Below are positions 10,424 through 19,130 of a DNA stretch of 64,000 nucleotides, in pieces; the stretch's first letter is position 1; every line of letters begins with the position of its first letter. This DNA comes from Christiangramia gaetbulicola (GTDB taxonomy: Bacteria; Bacteroidota; Bacteroidia; Flavobacteriales; Flavobacteriaceae): assembly GCF_003054225.1 (NCBI RefSeq), contig NZ_QBKQ01000003.1, positions 558,001-622,000 of the forward strand, given 5' to 3'. The notes beneath the pieces were generated by a model that saw only the letters and a list, made by a program, of their open reading frames with translations, was not told where the DNA came from and made no database searches. A program made the position numbers and the translations under genes.

Positions 10424-11082
10424 TCCTCATGACCGCTGTCTATCAAGACCATGATCTCTTCGGGAGATAGATAAAGGTCCTGGATTCTACTTTTATATGT
10501 ATCTGAGAGTTTCGAATGATTAATGATAAAATTCTTGGTGGCGATAATTTCCTCGCCAAGGCCATGGTTTACGGCGTAAGTATCTGCAGCCTTTTCAGCT
10601 TCTCTTATATAGTTTTTTGAGGTAAGATATTTAACACCGAACCACACCAGGTCTGCGGCAGATCTCTCCCGGTAATCCATAATATGCCCCAATTCGTGGC
10701 CTATCCAGCCAATAAGCACTTCAGAAGGCACAGCGGTAATATCGAAAACTTCATCTTCAATAGTGAACTTTTCATTGATGAATACCAGATAACCCCTGTT
10801 CTTTTTACTTTTCAGCAAACTATTGACCTTGGGTTGAGCCTGCATAAAAGACTTTTTGATATTCTTCTTAAAGCGAAATTCGATAGGAGTATCCTTTAAT
10901 TCCGGATAATGCGAGAGGGCGACATAGACTTCTCTCCATATAGTATCTGGAACGATTTTATTGCTAAATTCTAAACTGTCTTTTTGTTGCATGTTTGATT
11001 GCTGGGCATAACAAGCGGGAATAAATATTAAAAAAAATATTAGGTAAAAGCCTCTTTTTAATGTGCCTGTCATATAATTCAT
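10420..11082 (-). CDS. Secreted HExxH metallopeptidase-like protein
   Basis: About 220 residues. A hydrophobic signal segment (GFYLIFFLIFIPACYA) is followed by a single zinc-protease-type motif in IGHELGHIMDYRERSAADL, then a stretch with EAEKAADTYAV that could supply the third ligand. The arrangement resembles M48-like or DUF-type minimal peptidases, but no named family is certain. A longer version would need a TTG at 11094; the ATG at 11080-11082 or the one at 11071-11073 is more likely. The C after IPA could be a lipobox, but no acidic export run follows. Confidence 0.6.
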   Translation of the reverse strand: MNYMTGTLKRGFYLIFFLIFIPACYAQQSNMQQKDSLEFSNKIVPDTIWREVYVALSHYPELKDTPIEFRFKKNIKKSFMQAQPKVNSLLKSKKNRGYLVFINEKFTIEDEVFDITAVPSEVLIGWIGHELGHIMDYRERSAADLVWFGVKYLTSKNYIREAEKAADTYAVNHGLGEEIIATKNFIINHSKLSDTYKSRIQDLYLSPEEIMVLIDSGHED

Positions 11083-11173
11083 ATTGTTTTCCAAATTACA
11101 ACAAAATTGATGCCTTGGGAATTTTCAAGTTTTAAAATAGACTTAAATTATGTTGTATTTGATTATTGAAACT

Positions 11174-11203
11174 AAAAAAGCAGGCTACATAGCCTGCTTT
11201 TTT
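11174..11203 (-). terminator. Intrinsic terminator after the DUF4168 gene
   Basis: A stem of 12-13 bp (AAAAAAGCAGGCT / AGCCTGCTTTTTT) with an ACAT loop. It is symmetric, so it can act on either strand. On the minus strand it follows the DUF4168 gene by about 20 bp. Confidence 0.9.
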
Positions 11204-11221
11204 CATTTTAATTCAATTTAT

Positions 11222-11686
11222 CTAGCTCTTCAGGATCTCCTGTAGTCTTTGTTGAAGCTCAACATCAGACCTCAGGGCCATTGCAAGTTGCTGATATCTT
11301 TCCATACTAAGATCGCTTTCGGTAATTACTTCCTGCATCTGTTTCTGGTATTTTGGTTGAATTACTTCAATTTCAGCAACCACAGCTTTATATTTTTTAT
11401 CTTCTTCGCTTGTAGTTTCGATGTCCTTATTAGGATCCATTTCTGCCTGGTGGATCTCATTGAATCTTTGTAATTCAAGATCCTCATTAGTGACTACAGC
11501 CATCATTTCCTGTTGAACCTGCTGATTCATCATTCTCATTTTCTGGAAAACATCTGCGAATTTTTCCAGCTCAGCATCACTAACTTCTATTTTTTCCTGC
11601 TGTTGTGGCATTGCGGTAGATTGAGCCGTAACTGAGGCGGTTCCTAATGCAAATACGAATAACAGACTACTAAAAAACTTCTTCAT
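11222..11686 (-). CDS. Secreted DUF4168 domain protein
   Basis: 154 residues. A signal peptide (MKKFFSSLLFVFALGTASVTAQ) precedes a Glu/Gln-rich helical body. It contains VSDAELEKFADVFQKM and, later, SDLSMERYQQLAMALRSDVELQQRLQEIL, the two halves of the DUF4168 pattern. The domain is widespread in periplasmic proteins of Bacteroidota and Proteobacteria and has no assigned function. It is monocistronic with its own terminator. The long helices could give a coiled-coil chaperone-like fold, but that is inference. Confidence 0.8.
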   Translation of the reverse strand: MKKFFSSLLFVFALGTASVTAQSTAMPQQQEKIEVSDAELEKFADVFQKMRMMNQQVQQEMMAVVTNEDLELQRFNEIHQAEMDPNKDIETTSEEDKKYKAVVAEIEVIQPKYQKQMQEVITESDLSMERYQQLAMALRSDVELQQRLQEILKS

Positions 11687-12007
11687 TCTAACTTCTTATT
11701 TTATGATTTCACTGTTAAAGTTGCGAAAACTATGCCTTAGATCTGGAAATTCCCAGCCTTTAAGAACTCATCGCCAGTTCTTAATAAAATTTTAACAATA
11801 TCGGCTCCTGTATTTAAGAAAACAGGGGAGTATAGGGGTTTATTTTAATGATTTCTGCATTCATCTGGCCAGGTGTAGCTCTTATATAGCCCCACCTGTC
11901 AAATTGTCGAGTACAAAAGTTTGCGTTCTCTGGCGTAATGTTCATCGGAACTGTAGAACTTTGAAGCAATAATTTCATCACAAATCAAAAATCAGAGATT
12001 CTGAATT
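11687..12007. other. Non-coding gap
   Basis: About 320 bases between two minus-strand genes. It should hold the promoter of the DUF4168 gene. An imperfect hairpin (CAGGTGTAGCT / TAGCCCCACCTG, near 11870-11905) is the only structure noticed. No gene seen. Confidence 0.45.
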
Positions 12008-12466
12008 CTATTTCTTTTTTACATTTTTTTCATAGATAGTTATCCATTCCTTAGGCGTTATTTTGCCAGATAATTCGCCAATTAGTTCGTACGGAATATC
12101 ATCCATTTTCTTAAACCTGATACAGCTTTTACCCATGTCTGGTTTTTTACCAACCCGTTTTTTATATTCTTCGGTAAACCAATCAGATAGATCTTTATCG
12201 GCATAGATCCCTGAGTGGTATAATGCGATATAGTTTTTTTGCGAGGCGAGATTCATGAACGGCAGGGGGAGAGAAGTGTCGCAATGGTAACCTTCCGGAT
12301 ATATGGATTGTGGCACCACATAACCGATCATCCCGTAACTCATGGTCTCCTGGAAACCATCGGGAAGGTTTTCCTTGATCACCGCGCGAAGCCTGGACAT
12401 TACATCCTTTCGTTCTTCAGGTACGTTATCAATATATTCCTGTGGAGAGTCAGCTTCAATTTTCAT
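12008..12466 (-). CDS. DUF1801 (YdhG-like) domain protein
   Basis: 152 residues, cytoplasmic, no signal peptide. It shows the DUF1801 layout: an N-terminal SPQEYIDNVPEERKDVMSRLR helix, the central ETMSYGMIGY and YPEGYHCD motifs, then NYIALYHSGIY and GKSCIRFKKMDDIPYELIGEL near the C-terminus. The fold is known from structural genomics (YdhG/YjhA/DUF1801), but the biochemical role is unsettled. A function in iron or heme chaperoning has been proposed for some members. Lone gene, minus strand. Confidence 0.8.
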   Translation of the reverse strand: MKIEADSPQEYIDNVPEERKDVMSRLRAVIKENLPDGFQETMSYGMIGYVVPQSIYPEGYHCDTSLPLPFMNLASQKNYIALYHSGIYADKDLSDWFTEEYKKRVGKKPDMGKSCIRFKKMDDIPYELIGELSGKITPKEWITIYEKNVKKK

Positions 12467-12645
12467 AATATTAATTTTGATGATACTTTAAATGTAAAGA
12501 TTAAAACAGGAATAATTTCAGTTCCTTGGGTCTTTTCAATTCTAGGAAACTTTATTCTGAAAGATCAATTTTTGAAAATATGATGAACTAAAGTTTTGAC
12601 TGAAATTGAATACCTTAGAGTAAATACTTTTAAATGACTAATGCT

Positions 12646-13380
12646 ATGTGTTACCAGAAATCGCTGAACCAGTCTGAAGACAATCTCACCAGGTATATGG
12701 ATAAACCGCCAATAGAGGAAGGTATCCTGGAGCCTTATTTCTTAAATGATGGTTTTGCGCACAACCATATTTATATTGTGCCTATGGATGAGCCGGGACA
12801 CTGGTACCAGGCAACATGGGGATTGGTACCTACCTACACCAAACCTGAAGAGTTTTTTAAAAGCGGAAAGTATAATACCCTGAACGCCCGGGATGATAAA
12901 GTTTTTGATTCGCGATTATATTCAAAACCCATACGTGAAGGCAGGTGCCTTATCTTCGCTGATGGCTTTTTTGAACCGCATCATTCCGGAAAGGAAAGTC
13001 AGCCTTATTTTTGTTATCTCGAAGAAAGTAAGGATTACCGGGAACGCTCTATTTTCACTTTTGCCGGAATTTATACAAATGATGCCGAGGGTAATTATTT
13101 TACCTCGCTAATTACGGTTGATGCCAACCCGCTTTTTGAGAAGGTTCATAATAAGGCCAAAAGAATGCCTTTGGTGCTGGACAGGAAATATGAGCAGGAA
13201 TGGATACAAACCGGGCAATCTGAATCTGTGATCAAAGATATTATGAGCGAAGGTTTTACCAGCAAATCCTTTCATGCCCATCCTGTGATCAATTACCGGC
13301 TAAAAAAGAACCGTGAACTAAAGAATACAGCAAAGGTCCTGGAACCTACAGAGCCTATAGATAAATCTCTTACGCTTTAG
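12646..13380 (+). CDS. SOS-response-associated peptidase (SRAP, YedK/HMCES type)
   Basis: The start is placed at the ATG at 12646, not the ATG at 12634, because SRAP proteins need Cys at position 2 to become the N-terminal nucleophile, and this start gives MCYQKS. With this numbering the other active-site residues are N80 and R82 (NARDD), E110 (ADGFFEPHH) and H168 (HNKAKRMP). SRAP proteins form a thiazolidine crosslink with abasic sites in single-stranded DNA and shield them. 244 residues. The stop codon interlocks with that of the converging MFS gene. Confidence 0.9.
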   Translation: MCYQKSLNQSEDNLTRYMDKPPIEEGILEPYFLNDGFAHNHIYIVPMDEPGHWYQATWGLVPTYTKPEEFFKSGKYNTLNARDDKVFDSRLYSKPIREGRCLIFADGFFEPHHSGKESQPYFCYLEESKDYRERSIFTFAGIYTNDAEGNYFTSLITVDANPLFEKVHNKAKRMPLVLDRKYEQEWIQTGQSESVIKDIMSEGFTSKSFHAHPVINYRLKKNRELKNTAKVLEPTEPIDKSLTL

Positions 13381-14570
13381 GAATTGGCGGTTGAAGTATT
13401 TCTTCTTCTGAAAAGAGCTATCAATCCAAAAGCTGGGCCTATTGCTAAAACCGTAAAGATCAGGTTTGGTGTAATATGCTTAATGAGCATATTCAATAAC
13501 TGGATACTGAAAATGGTAATGCTGAAACCTATACAATTAACGATGGTTAAGGCCGTGCCTCTGGAATTGGCAGAGGCAGTTTTCGCGACCAGAGTAGAAA
13601 ACAACGGAGAATCTGCAATGACTACTAAACCCCAGAAAATTAAAAATCCGATCAAAAGGATTTCAGAATTCGCATAAAAGATCAAAGGAGAAATTAAACA
13701 ACAGATACCAGATAAAAATAGTGCTCCTCCCGCTGTTCTCCTTACCCCGTTCTTTTCAGAAATATAACCTCCCAGAACGCAGGCTAGTCCGCCTAATCCA
13801 ATTACCAGGAAAGATATAAAAGGTATACTGAAGTCGGCTGCAGGGTGAATTTGCTTATAGAAACCAAGGATCACCGGGACAAAAGCCCAGAATGCATATA
13901 GTTCCCACATATGCCCGAAATACCCAAAAGCAGCTGAACGAAAATCTGCATTTTTAAAGATTTTGAAAATGAGGCTTAGATCTGGTTTTTGTAAACCCGA
14001 TCGATATGGACCATTGGGCACCAGCCATAGAATTAAGAACCCACCAGAAAAGGCGAGAGCGCAAGTGAAATAAATGACCCATCTCCACTCCAGATCGATA
14101 TTACCGGAAATCTCTTTTAGCAGATGAGGAAATGCCGTTCCCAGCACTAAAGCACCAACGAGATATCCCAGGGATCTGCCAAGGCCTTTATCAAAATAAT
14201 CTGAGGCTATTTTCATACCTACCGGATAAATTCCAGCGAGGCTAAAACCAGTGAGGAACCGGAAGCTCATTAAACTGAAAAAGCTATTGTTATCTAGAAG
14301 AATTCCTGCATTGAAAACGGCGCCAAGCATGGCACAGAAAAAGAAAACCTTTGAAGGCGAGAACCTGTCTGAGATCGTGAGAAAGGCGAAACTCAAAGTT
14401 CCAAGTATAAATCCAAATTGGACCGCCGAGGTAAGATGTCCCAGGGCATCTGCATCTAGACCAAACTCAGATACCAGGTCTGGCATAACCGCGTTGCCGG
14501 CAAACCAAAGCGAGGTACAGCAAAACTGAGCTAAAACAATAACAGGTAATATCCTGGCTGCTGGTTTCAA
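13377..14570 (-). CDS. Major facilitator superfamily transporter
   Basis: 397 residues with about twelve hydrophobic segments, starting with ILPVIVLAQFCCTSLWFAGNAV. The cytoplasmic loop after helix 2 (ISDRFSPSKVFFF) corresponds to the MFS motif A region. The start is a TTG at 14570 that overlaps the stop of the cupin gene (TTGA); the first in-frame ATG would remove helix 1. Close relatives are annotated CynX/NimT- or YfcJ-like, but the substrate cannot be told from sequence. Co-transcribed with the upstream cupin. Confidence 0.85.
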   Translation of the reverse strand: MKPAARILPVIVLAQFCCTSLWFAGNAVMPDLVSEFGLDADALGHLTSAVQFGFILGTLSFAFLTISDRFSPSKVFFFCAMLGAVFNAGILLDNNSFFSLMSFRFLTGFSLAGIYPVGMKIASDYFDKGLGRSLGYLVGALVLGTAFPHLLKEISGNIDLEWRWVIYFTCALAFSGGFLILWLVPNGPYRSGLQKPDLSLIFKIFKNADFRSAAFGYFGHMWELYAFWAFVPVILGFYKQIHPAADFSIPFISFLVIGLGGLACVLGGYISEKNGVRRTAGGALFLSGICCLISPLIFYANSEILLIGFLIFWGLVVIADSPLFSTLVAKTASANSRGTALTIVNCIGFSITIFSIQLLNMLIKHITPNLIFTVLAIGPAFGLIALFRRRNTSTANS

Positions 14571-14926
14571 AGAAATTCCTGGTTGTTATTGGTAAGATCG
14601 TGTTTCTCTTTCCCGGTATGTTGGGTAGATGCTGGTTCAAAAAGCATCACGTGCACTTCTTCCTCAGCAATTGGTTTGTGTTCAACTCCGCGTGGAACGA
14701 TAAAAAATTCATTTTCATTCAGCTCTACCATTCGGTCCCGGAATTCGATCTTCAGCTTCCCTTTAACGATCCAGAACATTTCGTCTTCATCTTCATGGGA
14801 ATGCCAGATGAATTCACCTTTTAGTTTAGCCAGTTTCACCTGCTGGCCATTTAATTCGCCTACGATCCTCGGATTCCAGTGATCGGAGAATTTTTCGAAC
14901 TTTTCCTTTACATTCACTTTTCTCAT
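14567..14926 (-). CDS. Small cupin domain protein
   Basis: 119 residues, a single cupin barrel. Motif 1 is in EFIWHSHEDEDEMFWIVKGKL (two His and Glu as metal ligands), and motif 2 is in FFIVPRGVEHKPIAEE. This is the DUF861/ChrR-like stand-alone mononuclear cupin form. Its role is unknown; tight coupling to the MFS gene (4-bp overlap) suggests both handle the same small molecule (inference). Start ATG at 14924-14926, 2 bp past the stop of the DUF4440-like gene. Confidence 0.82.
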   Translation of the reverse strand: MRKVNVKEKFEKFSDHWNPRIVGELNGQQVKLAKLKGEFIWHSHEDEDEMFWIVKGKLKIEFRDRMVELNENEFFIVPRGVEHKPIAEEEVHVMLFEPASTQHTGKEKHDLTNNNQEFL

Positions 14927-14928
14927 AG

Positions 14929-15423
14929 CTATTCTGGGTTTTTATGATCGTAACTTAAAACTCTTTTCAGTATCCATTCTTCGTTCTTCAAGATCCACAC
15001 ATGGGTGAATTTGGCTGAACTGGTTTTATACATTTCTTTGCCAGGCTCTTTGATATAAAAATCGTGAACTCCCTGTTGTATGGCCCCATATAATTTACCA
15101 TTTTCAAATAATGGATAAACTTCCAGGGTTCCGGGGGTGAGCAAACGGATTGGTTTCTTCGAAGCATTAGAACAAATATTATTTCTAACATTCCTGAGAA
15201 AATCTTCTTTATTCCCGGTTAAACCTCCCTGGTCGTGATAGAATTCAAGGTCTTCACTAATAAATCCTTCGAATTCGCTGATCTTGCATTCATTAAATCC
15301 CAGGTCGAATAACAAACTGTCGCGAGCTTTTAAGGCTTTGAAAAGTTCAGAGTCATGGTTAACCTGGGCAGATAGACTGGACCCAAGTAAGAGGACTATG
15401 AGAAATGGAATTATTTTTTTCAT
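14929..15423 (-). CDS. Secreted DUF4440/NTF2-like protein
   Basis: About 164 residues when started at the ATG at 15421-15423, which puts the signal peptide MKKIIPFLIVLLLGSSLSAQ first. The earlier in-frame start lies inside the esterase gene and is rejected. The body has the SnoaL/NTF2 fold pattern: LFKALKARDSLLFD, FISEDLEFYHDQGG, then SAKFTHVWILKNEEWILKRVLSYDH. This matches the DUF4440 family of cone-shaped alpha+beta proteins. Second gene in a minus-strand run esterase - this gene - cupin - MFS. Confidence 0.8.
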   Translation of the reverse strand: MKKIIPFLIVLLLGSSLSAQVNHDSELFKALKARDSLLFDLGFNECKISEFEGFISEDLEFYHDQGGLTGNKEDFLRNVRNNICSNASKKPIRLLTPGTLEVYPLFENGKLYGAIQQGVHDFYIKEPGKEMYKTSSAKFTHVWILKNEEWILKRVLSYDHKNPE

Positions 15424-15436
15424 AAGGTTTAAAGCA

Positions 15437-16237
15437 TCATTGCAATAACCAAAGATATGATTCTGCAAAATGACCGCTCCACATGGCTTCGTTATGCTCA
15501 CCGTCTTTTACATATTTTACCTGGTAATTCTCAGGTTTCAGGCCGTTTTTAGTTAGTAAAGAGATCATATTTTTGAGATCGGGGACCATTTCTTCAGATT
15601 CTGCCGTACCTGCCAGGAAATAGAACCTGGTATTTTGATCGAATTCGGTCTCTTCCGCAAGTTCGTAGATCTTTTTATTAAACCAAAAAGAAGGGGAGAA
15701 GACACCTATCATTCCAAAAGTATCTGGATATTTTAAAGCAGCATAAAAAGAAACCAAACCTCCCAGGGAAGATCCGAATATTCCGGTGTTTTCATGATCT
15801 GCTAATGTTCTGTAATTGCTGTCTATATGTGGTTTTAGTTCTTTAACTATAAACTCAAGGTAAGTATCTGCTTTACCGCCACCATATTTTTCATGTGAAA
15901 AAGGCGTAAGCTCATCTATCCTTTTATTCCCACCATGCTCAATTCCCACAATAATAGCTTCTGGATTCTTTAAACTGTCCAGGCTTTCGTCTACCTGCCA
16001 TTCTACCACGTAAGAAGTTTCCCGGTCAAAGAGATTCTGACCGTCGTGCATGTAGATGACGGGGTATTTTTTATCTGATTGCTGATAATTCTCAGGCAGG
16101 TAGATCCAGATCTTTTTCAGGGTATCCAGTTTTTCCGATTTAAATTCGATGGAAGTTACATTTTGAGATGCTGTGCTTTGGGCATATACGTTAAACGTTA
16201 ATAGATACAGAAAGCAGATAATTATATTTCGGGTCAT
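15437..16237 (-). CDS. Secreted alpha/beta-hydrolase, esterase D / IroE-Fes type
   Basis: 266 residues with a signal peptide (IIICFLYLLTFNVYA). The fold landmarks are YLPENYQQSDKKYPVIYMHDGQ, where the HDGQNLF oxyanion segment is typical, and the nucleophile elbow GSSLGGLVSFYAAL. A late His lies in VKDGEHNEAMWSG. This corresponds to COG2819 and the putative-esterase family that includes enterobactin esterases. No siderophore genes are nearby, so the substrate is open. Heads the run that includes the DUF4440-like, cupin and MFS genes. Confidence 0.85.
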   Translation of the reverse strand: MTRNIIICFLYLLTFNVYAQSTASQNVTSIEFKSEKLDTLKKIWIYLPENYQQSDKKYPVIYMHDGQNLFDRETSYVVEWQVDESLDSLKNPEAIIVGIEHGGNKRIDELTPFSHEKYGGGKADTYLEFIVKELKPHIDSNYRTLADHENTGIFGSSLGGLVSFYAALKYPDTFGMIGVFSPSFWFNKKIYELAEETEFDQNTRFYFLAGTAESEEMVPDLKNMISLLTKNGLKPENYQVKYVKDGEHNEAMWSGHFAESYLWLLQ

Positions 16238-16389
16238 TAAGCATGCAGGTTTTAATTCAGTTCAAAATAAAGCTAAGTTTAGACAAAAAGCAATTTTATG
16301 AGTTTTCTGCTATTTAAATAATTTTAATAAGTAATAATGCGGCTTTAGCTTCGTTTTAGATTTAGCAAAATTTATTAAAATTCAGACTT

Positions 16390-17139
16390 ATGAAAAATTG
16401 GAGAAAATTTGGAATTTTACTCAGCGGCCTTCTCGTTTTAGGGTCTTGTAGCGACGATGATGATGCAACTGGAAATGAAGTTGATCTGGATGCCCGCTAT
16501 TTTAATGCAGATGTTCATGTTAGCACTTCCAGTCTCCCTCAGGATATTCTCGATTATGTAACGACGAATTACCCGGGTGTTACCATAAGGGAAGCAGAGA
16601 TCGAGGATAATAACAATTTTGAGATCTATTTAAGTAACGGGCTGGAGCTTAATTTTAACCAGGACGGAGATTTTCTTGGCATCGATGACGATGATAATAA
16701 TGATTTTGGGGATGAATATCTCCAGATTTCAGAGATCCCTCAAAACATACTTGACTTTATTGCAGCTAATTTTCCCGGGGTGAATATCGATGAGGCAGAG
16801 AGGGAGAATAATGGTAACTACGAGATAGAACTGGAAAATGATGTAGAGTTAATATTTGACGCCGACGGAAATTTTCTGGGGCAAGGAGAAGATGAAAACG
16901 AAGACGACCAGGATGAAGAGGAAATAAATCCTGCAGATCTGCCGCAGAACATTCTGGATTATATAACTGAAAATTATCCAGATAATACAATAATCGAAGC
17001 CGAGAAAGAAGATGACGGAAAGTATGAAGTTACTTTGAATAACGGGGTGGAACTGGAATTTGATTCCGAAGGAAATTTTCTAAGTGCCGAAGATGGTAAC
17101 GGGGAGGATGAGGATGAAAACGATGGGGATGATGATTAA
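16390..17139 (+). CDS. Triple-repeat PepSY-like (BLIP-like) surface lipoprotein
   Basis: 249 residues. The lipobox ends at C20 (LGSC) and is followed by SDDDD. Three repeats of about 50 residues occupy about 48-97, 115-164 and 183-232. Each runs LPQ(D/N)ILDY(V/I) ... YPG ... EAE ... G(L/V)EL.F...G(D/N)FL, which is the PepSY-like / putative beta-lactamase-inhibitor-like (PF11396-type) pattern. The linkers are extremely acidic (runs of D/E), as is the C-terminus, which suggests calcium or cation binding (inference). Monocistronic with a terminator. Confidence 0.85.
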   Translation: MKNWRKFGILLSGLLVLGSCSDDDDATGNEVDLDARYFNADVHVSTSSLPQDILDYVTTNYPGVTIREAEIEDNNNFEIYLSNGLELNFNQDGDFLGIDDDDNNDFGDEYLQISEIPQNILDFIAANFPGVNIDEAERENNGNYEIELENDVELIFDADGNFLGQGEDENEDDQDEEEINPADLPQNILDYITENYPDNTIIEAEKEDDGKYEVTLNNGVELEFDSEGNFLSAEDGNGEDEDENDGDDD

Positions 17140-17160
17140 TCCCTTTTAGATACTTGATAT

Positions 17161-17188
17161 AAAAGCCCCATTATAAAGGGGCTTTTTT
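17161..17188. terminator. Bidirectional intrinsic terminator
   Basis: AAAAGCCCC / GGGGCTTTT with a short AT loop, flanked by T runs on both strands. It serves both the PepSY-like gene (+) and the converging Fam20-like gene (-), whose stop codon overlaps its edge. Confidence 0.88.
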
Positions 17189-18461
17189 ATTTACACTCAA
17201 AACAACGTATCAAAGGAGAATTTTCCAGATCAAGATCTTCAGAACCTTTTAGAGGTTCATTTAAAGCTCCTTTTTCCTGGATGATTGAATGGAAAGCCAC
17301 GGCATATTCGACTAAGTTATCTCTTCTGCTTTTTAATTTTTCGCTTATTTCAGCCTGGTCCAGTTTAGCGATCTGCTCCGGCAATACCTGGAAAGCATCC
17401 TTTATGGCTTCGTTAGTTAGTGACTTTTGAAGTTGTTTTGCCTGTTCCACATATAACTCTTTTGGTGTATCTAGTAAAAAGTAGCGATCAAAAGGATACA
17501 CCAGGCCGGGCATATAGTCTATTTCCTTTTCATAAGGCCTTACCAGTGGTTCAATTTTTTCATTGGTAATGATAGAAGGGATCACTCCACTTAAGTTAAA
17601 GAAGGCATTATCACGATCACCAGCCAGGGGAATGGCTTTCAGCTTATTGTCTTCCTTCACTAGCACCCAACCCCACTGTTCGGCGTGCCGGTCCCAGTCA
17701 CCGATCAGCAGATCAAATAACCTGGCTTTTATTAAAGCAGCCCTGTCTATGCTCAGGTTATCTCCCTTTTCCTGTTTTAATTCCTGAAGATCCTTGGTTT
17801 CCACGATCTCATCAACATTCTTAAAAGAAGTCCAGTTCTTTTCGCTTTCGGTCTCATATTCCAGCAAGTAAAGGCGGTTGCCATATTTTTTATTGTATTC
17901 GCCCAGGGCATCCTGTTTCGGAATAAATAACATGTTAGGATGCGTATGAAGCACCCCGGAAATTTCAGCGAGTTTTGCGGCCAGAATCGCGCCAAACGGA
18001 TGTTGAGCAGAAATTCCGTCTACAATGATATTCTCTAGCCCCAGGTCTTCTGCTACTTCAGGGATCAGTTTCTTTGGATCTTTGGTGACACTTCTAAGGG
18101 TGTAGATAGTACCATCCTTGCTTTCCAGTTTTAAGGAATGAGTTTGCTTACCGCCACCTTCTTTTTTGATCTTCAGGCCTCCCTTGAGGGTATCCAGAAA
18201 AGCGATGGGAACTTTTACCGGGGTAGACCAGGCTTCCCTATAGTTCTTGCCCTGCATGAATTCCTTCAAAATATTTCCTTCATATAGACTGCTCGGGGCA
18301 ACCAGAACTGAATCATGATCTTTGAAATCGATCTTTTCCAGATCTTCAAAGTTCTGGATCTCACAGGTTTCAAATTCTTTATCGGTGCTTGAAACCGACC
18401 AGTATACGAGTGCCAGGAACACGATGAAAAGAATTGCAACGAAAGCAAGTATTTTTTTCAT
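17187..18461 (-). CDS. Membrane-anchored protein with Fam20/atypical-kinase-like motifs
   Basis: 424 residues. A single N-terminal hydrophobic segment (about 4-22) anchors or exports it. A Gly-rich stretch at about 101-111 (EGGGKQTHSLK) is followed by DGTIYTLRSVTKDP. The signature LFDLLIGDWDRHAEQW at 249-263 and AGDRDNAFF at 280-288 match in order and spacing the catalytic loop (xGNxDRHHYE) and metal-binding Asp (DNGxxF) of Fam20-type secretory kinases. Similar modules are fused to large Bacteroidota surface proteins (recalled). It may phosphorylate a periplasmic target; activity is unproven. Monocistronic. Confidence 0.6.
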   Translation of the reverse strand: MKKILAFVAILFIVFLALVYWSVSSTDKEFETCEIQNFEDLEKIDFKDHDSVLVAPSSLYEGNILKEFMQGKNYREAWSTPVKVPIAFLDTLKGGLKIKKEGGGKQTHSLKLESKDGTIYTLRSVTKDPKKLIPEVAEDLGLENIIVDGISAQHPFGAILAAKLAEISGVLHTHPNMLFIPKQDALGEYNKKYGNRLYLLEYETESEKNWTSFKNVDEIVETKDLQELKQEKGDNLSIDRAALIKARLFDLLIGDWDRHAEQWGWVLVKEDNKLKAIPLAGDRDNAFFNLSGVIPSIITNEKIEPLVRPYEKEIDYMPGLVYPFDRYFLLDTPKELYVEQAKQLQKSLTNEAIKDAFQVLPEQIAKLDQAEISEKLKSRRDNLVEYAVAFHSIIQEKGALNEPLKGSEDLDLENSPLIRCFECK

Positions 18462-18583
18462 TTAGGATCTGTTTAAAGATTTTTCGGAAAATAAAACTAT
18501 GATTTTAGCCAGTGAATAATTGAAATAAAAAGTTATAATATTCAGAAAATAATTCTGAACACCATGTAATAGTGCGTTAAGCG

Positions 18584-19084
18584 CTAGTCCATTTGTAATT
18601 CACTGCGCTTATTTCGAAGATCGGGGCCGTTTTGAAGGATAGATTTAAGGTTCAACATATAGAAGGTCCAGCCGGTCTTACAGCCTACATAGAAATTCAT
18701 TCTGGATTCTTCGTCCTGCGGAATATTTTCCTGAATAAGGCGTAAAATGGTCTGGCCATGTTCCTGAACAATACTTACTCCCACCTTTCCGGCTTTTCCA
18801 AACTGAAATCTTAAAAACTCACCTTGTTCGGGATTAAGCAATTTACCATGCTCCTCTACAGTCTCTGGCCATCCAAACCATTGCCATCTATAAGCATCCC
18901 CTGGTTTAATTTGCTCCTGTCTTTTGCGTTTTTCACCATTAGGGGTAGTGAATTCTGCCAGCTTAAGGAACCATTTTTCCAATGCTTCCTGCGTCATCCA
19001 GGCGTTAATGATATCCTCTTTCTGTACATCGAGGGGAAGATTCACCGTGAAGCGGCTCCAGTCTAATTTTTTTCTTTCTTCCAT
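18584..19084 (-). CDS. SRPBCC / AHSA1-like domain protein
   Basis: 166 residues with the activator-of-Hsp90-ATPase-homologue-1-like helix-grip pattern: FTVNLPLDVQKEDIINAWMTQEALEKWF at the N-terminus, a WQWFGW turn mid-protein and the closing helix KTGWTFYMLNLKSILQNG. Such proteins bind hydrophobic ligands in a deep cavity. Divergent from the VOC gene with only 46 bp between start codons, so the two probably share regulatory DNA. No enzyme function can be assigned. Confidence 0.82.
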   Translation of the reverse strand: MEERKKLDWSRFTVNLPLDVQKEDIINAWMTQEALEKWFLKLAEFTTPNGEKRKRQEQIKPGDAYRWQWFGWPETVEEHGKLLNPEQGEFLRFQFGKAGKVGVSIVQEHGQTILRLIQENIPQDEESRMNFYVGCKTGWTFYMLNLKSILQNGPDLRNKRSELQMD

Positions 19085-19130
19085 AACCTAGAATTTTAAA
19101 GATCATCTATTAAATTTAAAGAAAAATAAG

